Positions 1 to 7,961 of a DNA stretch of 64,000 nucleotides are shown piece after piece. Numbering within the stretch: the first letter of the stretch is position 1; every line of letters starts with the position of its first letter. A program made the translations under genes and the position numbers. The notes beneath the pieces were generated by a model. The model saw only the letters and a list, made by a program, of their open reading frames with translations, was not told where the DNA came from and ran no database searches. Source of the stretch: Ascoidea asiatica (taxonomy: Eukaryota; Ascomycota; Saccharomycetes; Ascoideales; Ascoideaceae); contig BCKQ01000002.1 of NCBI GenBank assembly GCA_001600695.1, positions 310,001-374,000 of the forward strand, written 5' to 3'.

Positions 1-933
1 TGAATTCCTAAATCGTGCCGCCAGTGGTTTATTTGGAAATGAACTTAATGGCCTGCTAGGAAATGAATTTAAAGGTTTATTTGGTATTGAACTTGATGGT
101 TTATTTGGAGGTTCATATCTTTTAATTCTTTTATTTGAAAGATAATTGTTATTGTAACTACTATCATTATTACTATTACTATTATTATTATTATTATTAT
201 TGAATTCATGATATTTTCTTTTTTTTGAATTATATTCAATATTATAATTTGAATTATCATTATAACTATCATTATATTTATCATTATAACTATCATTATA
301 TTTATCATTATAACTATCATTATAATTATCTTCAACTTGAAATTTTTTAATATTATCCCAATATTGTTTTTTTAAATATAAAGGTAAATTATTACCTGTA
401 AAAGCACTACCATCAAAATTACGTACAACTGAATTTCTACTCTCAGGACAATCATCACCATAATGACCTTTTTTAGCACAATTATAACAAAATATATTCA
501 TATTTGATAAATTAATTTTTTTTATTGAATCTGAATTTAAAATATATGATCTCCATATTGTTGGACATCTATCTGTTATATGATAATGAGAATTACAATT
601 ATTACAATAAATTCTTTTTGGTCTTTGTTTACAATCTTTTCTTATATGACCTAATTCTCCACATCCACTACAAACTGCAGTTGTTGGACATTGATGAAAA
701 TAATGATCATTTAATTTTCCACAAAAATGACAATATACAACTTTACATTGTTTCATTTTATGACCTTCTTTATGACATATTAAACATAATGGACCTGAAG
801 GTTGATTTGATGTATTATCACCAAAATATCTTCCTTGACCTCTTAATGCAATTAATTCATCAGGATTATCATTTACTTCATCCATAGACAAAGAAACAGT
901 TACTTTTGAAGTTGGAAGTTTTGGTGATTCCAT
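1..933 (-). CDS. AIR1: AIR1/AIR2-type zinc-knuckle protein, 3' end cut by window edge
   Basis: Predicted RNA-binding subunit of the nuclear TRAMP polyadenylation complex, which marks aberrant RNAs for exosome decay. Translating from the ATG at 933 gives 311 codons with no stop before the window edge, so the C-terminus is missing. Five CCHC-type knuckles are visible in order: CLICHKEGHKMKQC, a variant with five residues before His (CHFCGKLNDHYFHQC), CSGCGELGHIRKDC, CNNCNSHYHITDRC and CYNCAKKGHYGDDC. The N-terminal LRGQGRYFG and the IWRSY after knuckle 4 are Air1/Air2 hallmarks. The tail is low complexity, with a repeated YNDSYNDK block and an Asn run. Only one AIR gene is seen, so AIR1 versus AIR2 is not distinguished. 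Confidence 0.85.
   Translation of the reverse strand, partial: MESPKLPTSKVTVSLSMDEVNDNPDELIALRGQGRYFGDNTSNQPSGPLCLICHKEGHKMKQCKVVYCHFCGKLNDHYFHQCPTTAVCSGCGELGHIRKDCKQRPKRIYCNNCNSHYHITDRCPTIWRSYILNSDSIKKINLSNMNIFCYNCAKKGHYGDDCPESRNSVVRNFDGSAFTGNNLPLYLKKQYWDNIKKFQVEDNYNDSYNDKYNDSYNDKYNDSYNDNSNYNIEYNSKKRKYHEFNNNNNNNSNSNNDSSYNNNYLSNKRIKRYEPPNKPSSSIPNKPLNSFPSRPLSSFPNKPLAARFRNS
256..327. repeat. 24-bp minisatellite inside the AIR gene
   Basis: Three tandem copies of a 24-bp unit (at 256, 280 and 304, the last diverging at its end). On the minus strand they encode an eight-residue YNDSYNDK repeat in the C-terminal tail of the AIR-like protein. The repeat keeps the reading frame. Confidence 0.85.
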
Positions 934-1440
934 CTTGCTCTTTTTCCTATTATTTATTGACTTTGTAGGATAATATATACCTATTTAAGCTGTCGATGAA
1001 ATTAATTAAAAATTCCAAAATATAAAGAGTATTGAATAAATATTTGAATAAAAAAAACAATTGAAGTGTATTTATTATATGATAAGGTTAGTAAACTAAT
1101 TTTCTTTTTCTTTTTCTTTTCCTTTACCAAACATAAAATTGCAATATTATTTTGCCGTAACGCTACTCATGAACAATTTTATTTTCACTGAATAAATAAA
1201 TAAAAGAATAGTTTGTGAGTTCTCAAGAGTTAATGTTACCGCTTAGACGCCCTCAGATACGACCGGGCACCTAAGAGAGACACGTGCAACCTGCACTTCT
1301 TTAACCGGAAGTGGAGCTGCTCAATTTCTTGTTTTGGCGCCCATCTCTATGCTGTATTTATAATTAATTAATAAATTGTAAGAAAAGTGTTCTGATGAAA
1401 ATACGTTGATTTGATTATTTATTACTGGATTTCATTTTTT
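934..1440. other. intergenic region, AIR upstream side
   Basis: No gene recognised. Mostly AT-rich, with a GC-richer patch at about 1215-1345 that includes a CACGTG near 1280. A CGTAACGCTA motif at 1156-1165 recurs in two other intergenic regions. No tRNA-like T-loop was seen on either strand. Confidence 0.5.
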
Positions 1441-2136
1441 TTAAACGCTAATCTTTTCAAGAGTATCGAAGAATTCTTTTGTAGTATCAACTGGAGTTCC
1501 TGAAGGAAATTCAATTGAACTTTCTTGTTGATCTATTTTACCCTTTAATCTTCCTTTTATAATCATTTTTGAAATTAAAAAAATTAAATCATTAATTGTA
1601 TAATTTTTTAAATATTTACCATTAACTTTTTCTAATTCTAATAAGGAATAAATTCTTGAAAAACTTGTTTTTAGATAATAAATTGATATAATTAGAATAT
1701 TATATTCAAAAATTGATTCCATTAAATTCCTGAAAATCAAATTTAAATTTATTTTGAAAAATTTGAATGATCCAATGTATGAGTTTTCATTGAAAATATC
1801 CTTCTCTGTTTCTAATATTAATTCATTTAACAATTCACTTTCAATCAACTCTTGATTTTTGATTTTTTCAAGTATTGTGAAAAGTATTTGTTTTTCTGAA
1901 TTCAATTTAAATGAGAGATTAGAATTGATTAAATTATTATATTCCGATAAAACTTTTGTTTTCCTCAAGCTTAATATAGGTTCACAAAGCACCAAAAATA
2001 TACCTTTTTCTAAGAATTTTATATCATTACTATGCTTTGAAATTTTAATCAATCGCAAGTATCTCATAGATGTCTTAATATAATCATTTTGATTTTCGAA
2101 TTCTTCTTCAATTTCTGTAAGAAACGATTGATCCAT
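1441..2136 (-). CDS. short CSN4-like PCI-domain protein
   Basis: A 231-residue protein resembling the C-terminal half of COP9 signalosome subunit 4. The last ~65 residues look like the winged-helix part of a PCI domain: a helix followed by MIIKGRLKGKIDQ and a short strand, matching the MIxxGRxxGxIDQ pattern typical of CSN4, then a terminal helix. The preceding region is all-helical, as in CSN4 solenoids. CSN4 is normally about 400 residues, so this is either a reduced form or lacks upstream exons. I found no convincing upstream exon. CSN removes NEDD8 from cullins. Another PCI family (for example a proteasome lid subunit) is possible but fits less well. Confidence 0.55.
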   Translation of the reverse strand: MDQSFLTEIEEEFENQNDYIKTSMRYLRLIKISKHSNDIKFLEKGIFLVLCEPILSLRKTKVLSEYNNLINSNLSFKLNSEKQILFTILEKIKNQELIESELLNELILETEKDIFNENSYIGSFKFFKINLNLIFRNLMESIFEYNILIISIYYLKTSFSRIYSLLELEKVNGKYLKNYTINDLIFLISKMIIKGRLKGKIDQQESSIEFPSGTPVDTTKEFFDTLEKISV

Positions 2137-2165
2137 TATTTATATATGAAAGTTGCTATGATTGA

Positions 2166-2357
2166 ATGATCATTTGGTTATTCAATTCTATTCTAGTTTG
2201 CCTATTTTTATTTCTTTGGTTATCTCCCACTGAGAAGTATTTATTGATTGGAAAATTGCTTACGTTACGGAAAACGTATGGTAACAAGAAGTGGTCGGTA
2301 GTCAACGATCCATATTCTCGGGTGCTGTCCCGAAAGCCATATTTAAATTTTGAATAA
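2166..2357 (+). CDS. possible small membrane protein, unrecognised
   Basis: A 63-codon ATG reading frame beginning with a strongly hydrophobic segment (residues 2-20), then a basic region. It starts only 29 bp from the divergent CSN4-like start, which leaves almost no promoter. I do not recognise the protein. The frame may be chance: its end contains an inverted repeat (TCGGG/CCCGA) and a 13-bp match to another intergenic region. Confidence 0.2.
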   Translation: MIIWLFNSILVCLFLFLWLSPTEKYLLIGKLLTLRKTYGNKKWSVVNDPYSRVLSRKPYLNFE

Positions 2358-3411
2358 ATTTTTAAAAAAGGGTTTTTATTTACTATTTACGAATTAAAAA
2401 GGAAAATATTTGATTAAAGAGTATTTATTGATTTACAATTATATCAGGATTATTCATAGGATAGCTGATAGAATCATTGATGGGATGATTTTTTAAATCA
2501 ATTAAAAAAGTTATCATTTAGTTTAGTGATTTCAAAATTTAGAATATATGTATGTTGATGAAATAGTATATAAAAAAAATAAAGATTCACTTATTACATA
2601 AATATATAATTTCATTTCTATTAATAAAATAATGAAAAAAATAAATGGATTTATTAGAAAAATTATTGTCAAGAACAAAAAAGCTTTTTTGGAAATATTT
2701 TGAAATATCTATAATTGATCATAATATTGATCCATGAAAGTTACAACTTTCAAAACTTTACATAGTAATTATGATTCCTAATGATACTTCCATAACAAAC
2801 TTTTCAATTGAATCACCCATTTTTTATAATAGAATTTACCAATATTATTATCATTGAATATGTATGTATATACAACAACAAATTTCAATTGAAATATAAA
2901 TTCAAATTGCTTTAAATACGCTTGAATACTTTTAAAAAAAATGAATTTATATCAATATACGGTATTATATATAATTTCTAAATGAAAAATGGTTGTTAGT
3001 TCAATTAAAAGCAGCTTCAAGACAAGGGCCATGAAACTAGCGTTGGAAGCTTGAACAGTAAAATATATACAGTATTTAGAACCATTATATCCTATTCTTT
3101 AATAACTGACCTATTATTGATTTTTTTATAAAACATTCAATATAGAAAATAGAAATTATTATGTAATTACAGCTGCCCGTTTCTACTTAAATTAAATATC
3201 TGGGAGCCGACGGTACGTTGAATGAAATGGAACTTTTTCTAAATTTTGCCCCTGGGTTACAATTCGTTATTCAACGATATCGATACTGTAACAGTTGACT
3301 TTCCAAATAAATATCCATAAAATTCATAAATTTAATCACTACTGGTACTCGACGGTTAAATAATAGCCATTGAATAATAAGAATATATTTTAGTTTTATT
3401 TTTTCTTTAAC
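2358..3411. other. 1.05-kb intergenic region without recognised gene
   Basis: AT-rich, with no convincing reading frame, tRNA or snoRNA boxes. A patch at 2996-3060 is GC-richer. Another GC-richer patch is near 3170-3260. Confidence 0.5.
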
Positions 3412-3777
3412 ATGAATCAAGAACAAAACTTGAACTCTAGTTCTTTTGAAAGACATAATAGTAATTCATCAAATCTCCCATCATCTAATTTAAGTAATCG
3501 AAAAGATAAATTTGCAAATCTTTTTCAAATAAAATATAATAAGAAAGAAGAGCAAATTAATCGAGAAAGAGAGTTTTTCAATGTTATTGAAAATAATGAT
3601 TTGGTTCTTATTCAATCTCTTAGGAAAGAAACTTTTGAGCTAAAGACTGAACCATCTTATGATACTAAAATAACTAATACTGTTTCTGTTATTTCCAGTG
3701 ATAGTAAAGAAGAATTTCCAATTAGTATGACCAGAGCAAAATATGAACTTTATTTGAAGTTGATTGGCAAAGATTAA
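3412..3777 (+). CDS. hypothetical 121-residue protein
   Basis: Complete ATG-to-TAA frame, not recognised. The first ~30 residues are Ser/Asn-rich and probably disordered. A charged helical stretch follows (about 38-75, KKEEQINREREFFNVIENND), and the protein ends with a short predicted helix (MTRAKYELYLKLIG). Codon choice matches neighbouring genes. It is convergent with the eIF4E-like gene, with 79 bp between the stops. It could be a small subunit of a larger complex, but nothing in the sequence identifies which. Confidence 0.5.
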   Translation: MNQEQNLNSSSFERHNSNSSNLPSSNLSNRKDKFANLFQIKYNKKEEQINREREFFNVIENNDLVLIQSLRKETFELKTEPSYDTKITNTVSVISSDSKEEFPISMTRAKYELYLKLIGKD

Positions 3778-3856
3778 GTTATGAACTAAAATAGTTGCAA
3801 ATTATCGTTTTATTAAGGGGAGTAAATTACAAAAAAATTTCAATATAGTTAATTAA

Positions 3857-5586
3857 TCATGTATTAAAATATAAAACTTCGACATTCATGGAATTATTAT
3901 CAACTAATCGGGCAGAATCAACAAAGGACTTTAAATTATCAGGAAGTAAATTCCGAATTTTTTCACAGAATTTACTAGCCATTTCTTTATTTAAATCTTC
4001 ATTAGGATATAGCCATAATGTACAAATACAATATAAATTTTTATTTTTCCACGAAATTCCACAAACTGAATTACATATGTCTAATGAATCACATAATTTA
4101 TCCTCTAAAATTATTTGTAATAGATTTTTCCAAAAAGAAAATTCTAAGTTACCTGTAACCTGAAAATTTATCGTTCCAGACTCTTTCAATAATGGATTAC
4201 TTCTCTTTGGTTTAATATTCAATCTAAATATATGTGTCTTGAAAGATTCATCATTATAGATAGAATCCTTATGATTTTGAAGCAAAAGATTTAGTTCCTA
4301 ATGAAAAAAGTTAGTATATTTTATAAAAAGTGCTTTAAATTTCTGGTATTTTCATACTTTTTTGGTTTCAATTGTTCTTTCTATATGAAGCTTTCTCCTC
4401 TTGATTATGCTATTATCGTCTTCAGCTTGAACAAATGTCGTAGTAGCAGATGTTGTCGGTCTAGAGTCACCATCCTCATATGGTCTAAAAGTTAAAAGAC
4501 AAAAAAAAAAAACAGAAAAGAAAATATGTTTTTGATTAGTATTCTGAACAGAGTATTGAATTCAAATAAACGGTAAAAAATAACTTACATATCACTCCAA
4601 ACAACCCAAGGAAAGCTTAAACAATAATTCCCTTTTAATTTAGCTTTTAAAATGGCTCCCTGAGTTTTAAGAGAATCTGCATCATATTTTTCAAATAATG
4701 GAAGTTTTGATAAGGAATATTGAATATGACTAAAGCTATTAGGACTATTTGTTTCTGGCTTTATATCAAATAAAGCTGCTAATTTTGAAGAAGAGCAATC
4801 CATATTTTCCTTGATGCTTCTGATAGAGGTATTTCTAAAAGAAAAACTTGAATTTTGATCTGATAGCTCTTTTGATGGTTCCATGAAACCATGTGTATGC
4901 TCTATAGATTCTTCTATTTTAGGAGTATTTATAGATCTTTTGAAACCAAAAAAATAACAAAATTTATCTCTTAACTTTAACGAACTTCTGGTGGAAGATT
5001 TCATATCAGCCGAATCAACAATATTTTCAATCTCGTTACTTTGGGGTAATAAAGTTTCTCTAGACAACTCATTATTAGATTCTTTTAAATCCAATGTCTC
5101 ATTTTTTTCTTTGTGCTTATCGGTTACAAATTCATCTTCTAATTTATCTAAGTTTTTTTTTTTTGAATTTTTCATATCTTTTTCTAAATTAAAATAATTC
5201 AAAAGCATTTTCAAATCTTCTTCCCCGATAACACTTTTTTCAACGTCATTATCATCATAATCAACAATACCTTCATAATCATTTGTGTTTTCTTTTGTAT
5301 TAATATTCAATACTTGAGGTTTTACAGCAACATTTGAATTATTGTTTTGGACAAACTTCACTTTCTGAAAGGAAGAATCATTTGAAGTGTTTTGATTTCG
5401 TTCACTTAAAGGAGTCATTAAATCTTTTGAACTAGACTTATTTTCATTGTTACAATCTGATCGTGTTATACTTGATGATAAGATTTCTATTGAATTTGAG
5501 CTTCCAATGCTAAGCTCTTCATGCAAACTTTTAGATTTGTTCAGCAGCTTTAAGGGCAATCTTTTATTATTATAAAAACTTGACAT
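3857..5586 (-). CDS. divergent eIF4E-family protein, three exons
   Basis: Joining 5586-4589, 4484-4358 and 4297-3857 gives 521 codons with no internal stop. Residues 1 to ~290 are Ser/Asn/Glu-rich and look disordered. After that comes an eIF4E-like fold. LKGNYCLSFPWVVWSD matches the first cap-domain strand. FRLNIKPKRSNPLLKESG corresponds to the LFKxGIKPMWEDxxNxxGG segment. FSFWKNLLQIILEDKL, then DICNSVCGISW and LWLYPNED, match the C-terminal half. The Trp of KPMW is replaced, and that residue normally stacks on cap m7G, so cap binding may be altered. Closest to 4EHP-type or unusual fungal eIF4E proteins rather than the canonical initiation factor. Family assignment is by pattern recognition only. 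Confidence 0.6.
4298..4357 (-). other. intron 2 of eIF4E-like gene
   Basis: A 60-nt intron with 5' GTATGA, a perfect TACTAAC branch site, then a T-run and ATTAG. Its removal joins AAA to GAA in frame and links the N-terminal and C-terminal halves of the eIF4E-like domain. Confidence 0.8.
4485..4588 (-). other. intron 1 of eIF4E-like gene
   Basis: Starts GTAAGT at 4588, has a TACTAAT branch-like site, and ends TTTTAG at 4485 after a T-run. Removing its 104 nt joins GAT-AT to A-CCA in frame. Confidence 0.75.
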
Positions 5587-6203
5587 TATTAAAGTGTTTA
5601 GTTAATGAGTTATTCAATTCTTCGATGATTCAAAATTTATTTTTCTAAAAAGAATAAAAAGTAAAACATATTAATGAATTGGCTTAAAAGTCTTTTGTTG
5701 TTTACTATCTGGCTTTCTCTCGATCTCCAAAGTGATACTTTACAATATTCATCATCAATGTTGAGCCATATATTGAACTTACTTCTTATCACTTTCAAAT
5801 CTCGTTTTGTGTCACTTACAACTTTGAGTTTTATTTTAATCTGATTTATTCAAATCTCCCAGTTTTAACAACTCTAATTCCTGCTATCAAAAAGCTGTCT
5901 CCGAGGCATACTATAACAGCTTCCGGATTTTAAATTTTTCAGACTGAGTTACTTTCCGGATTCGAAAATATCCGGATCCATGCACGAGTTCTAATTTTTT
6001 TTTTTTCATTTGATTATTAACAATTTCGGCATTGGCCCACAAACCTGGTTTTATTTTAAGAAAAGAACCTAAAAAAAAAAATTTATTTTCAAAGCTTAAT
6101 GAAAATTAACGAAAATTAATATTCAAAATACAAACTCTTACCAAATTTTAAATCAAAACTTTTTATTTTTAAGTCAAGTTTATTATTAGAATATAAGGAA
6201 ATT
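5587..6203. other. divergent promoter region, eIF4E-like / UTP7
   Basis: A 617-bp intergenic region between two divergent genes. Its main feature is a set of three TCCGGAT sites. AT-rich elsewhere, with poly-T and poly-A runs. Confidence 0.6.
5922..5977. promoter_or_regulatory. three TCCGGAT sites
   Basis: TCCGGAT occurs at 5922-5928, 5955-5961 and 5971-5977, about 230-280 bp upstream of UTP7. The TCCGGA core is palindromic and resembles sites bound by fungal zinc-cluster proteins. The regulatory role is inferred from the clustering in an AT-rich background. Confidence 0.45.
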
Positions 6204-7799
6204 ATGTCAGATATACGAAAACATAATAATGGTAATCGTCGTAATAAAAATGCTTCTGAAACAATACTTGTAAGAGCAGGAGGAGATGGAAAAAAAAAAA
6301 GTGGTAGAGTAGACAAAGTCAGACATTATAAATCTCAAAAGAATGCACTTCAATTATCTAAAGAGACAGAACTTTTATTGACAGAAGAAGCTGGTTTCAT
6401 TGAAGCTGAAGGTTTGGAAAAAACATTTAAATTTACTCAGAAAGAGATTAAAGAAAATGTAGATGTAAGTACTTCAAACAAAGGATTTGATTTGAAATTA
6501 GATCAATTTGGTCCTTATTCTTTAGATTATTCTAGAAATGGTAGAAAAATGTTAATAGCAGGTCGTAAAGGTCATATTGCATCTATTGATTGGAGAGAAG
6601 GAAATATGGATTGTGAATTAAATTTAAATGAAACTGTACAAGCTGTGAAATACTTTCATAATGACCAATATTTTGCTGCAGCCCAAAAAAAGCATACCTT
6701 CATTTATGATTACGAAGGAACTGAATTGCATAGATTAAAACAACATATAGAAGTAACTTCTCTTGAATTTTTACCTTATCATTTATTATTAGTTACTGCT
6801 GGAAGAACTGGTTACCTAAAATATCATGATGTTTCGACTGGACAAATGGTAATGGAATTGAGAACAAAATTAGGGCCTACTGTTTCTATGAGACAAAATC
6901 CATGGAATGCAGTGATGAATTTGGGTCATTCAAATGGTCAAGTTACACTCTGGACTCCAAACTCATCTAAACCAATCGCAAAACTTCAAGTTTGTAAAGG
7001 TGCAGTTAGATCATTAGCAGTATCAAAGGATGGTAAATATATGGTTTGTGCAGGTAGTGACCGATCTTTAAAAATTTGGGATATTCGATCATTAGCTTCT
7101 TTAAAAGAAATAGATACATATTCCACTCCAACTCCTGCAAAATCTTTAGACATATCAGATACAGGACTAGTAAGTGTTTCATGGGGTCCTCATATAACTG
7201 TTTGGAAAGATTTATTCAAAAGTCGTCAGAATTCTCCATATATGAATCATTTAATACCCGGTTCTCAAATAGAGACTGTAAGATATGCACCATATGAAGA
7301 TATTTTAGGAGTAGGCCATACAAGCGGTATAAGTTCTCTTATCATTCCAGGTTCTGGTCAAGCTAATTTTGATGCATTCGAATCTAATCCTTTCGAATCA
7401 TCAAAACAACGTCAAGACAATGAAGTAAGATCTCTAATGAACAAGTTAGCTCCTAATTTGATATCTTATGATCCATTTAGTTTGGGAGTTGTAGGAAAAC
7501 AAGCTGATAAAAATGTACAAATCAAAAAAGATCATTTACAGAAAATGTCTGGTGATAGCCCTGTGGAGAAGGAAGCCAAAATGGAAATAAGACCTGATGT
7601 TAAGGGAAAAAACTCTGCCCTTCGTACACATTTAAGAAAGAAATCCAAAAATGTTATTGATCAGCGTAGGCTAAGAATTGAAAGTAATTTAAGAAAAGAA
7701 AAGGAACTTCGTCAAAAAAGACTTCATCCGAATGATAAAAAACATGATAGCAGTGACTTATTGGCGCCTGCTCTTTCAAGATTCCAGAGAAAAAAATAA
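6204..7799 (+). CDS. UTP7: UTP7, small-subunit processome WD40 protein
   Basis: U3-associated component of the SSU processome, needed for 18S rRNA maturation in the nucleolus. The 531 residues are close to the yeast family length of about 550. A basic N-terminus precedes a seven-bladed WD40-type propeller (about residues 100-390, for example GRKGHIASIDW, GRTGYLKYHDV, GSDRSLKIWDIRSL). A Lys/Arg-rich C-terminal tail with helical RLRIESNLRKEKELRQKRL is typical of Utp7. The start at 6204 gives the expected N-terminus. It is convergent with RPN2, 162 bp apart. Confidence 0.92.
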   Translation: MSDIRKHNNGNRRNKNASETILVRAGGDGKKKSGRVDKVRHYKSQKNALQLSKETELLLTEEAGFIEAEGLEKTFKFTQKEIKENVDVSTSNKGFDLKLDQFGPYSLDYSRNGRKMLIAGRKGHIASIDWREGNMDCELNLNETVQAVKYFHNDQYFAAAQKKHTFIYDYEGTELHRLKQHIEVTSLEFLPYHLLLVTAGRTGYLKYHDVSTGQMVMELRTKLGPTVSMRQNPWNAVMNLGHSNGQVTLWTPNSSKPIAKLQVCKGAVRSLAVSKDGKYMVCAGSDRSLKIWDIRSLASLKEIDTYSTPTPAKSLDISDTGLVSVSWGPHITVWKDLFKSRQNSPYMNHLIPGSQIETVRYAPYEDILGVGHTSGISSLIIPGSGQANFDAFESNPFESSKQRQDNEVRSLMNKLAPNLISYDPFSLGVVGKQADKNVQIKKDHLQKMSGDSPVEKEAKMEIRPDVKGKNSALRTHLRKKSKNVIDQRRLRIESNLRKEKELRQKRLHPNDKKHDSSDLLAPALSRFQRKK

Positions 7800-7961
7800 A
7801 TATAATATACTTTTTTTTAGTATGAATAAAATTTTTCTAGAATTATAGAGAATAAACAATAAACACGTAATTTACGTAATAACCTAGAAATATTAATAGA
7901 TTAGTAGTATATATGTGTATTTGAAAATAATGCTCAATTATATATAAAGCTTCGAAAATAC

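Noticed and set aside
934-1440. tRNA gene in the GC-richer patch
   Set aside because: No T-loop (GGTTCRANYCC) or B-box-like sequence on either strand, and no cloverleaf pairing found.
2996-3060. Short hydrophobic frame on the minus strand
   Set aside because: No start or splice context and no recognisable protein; too short to support.
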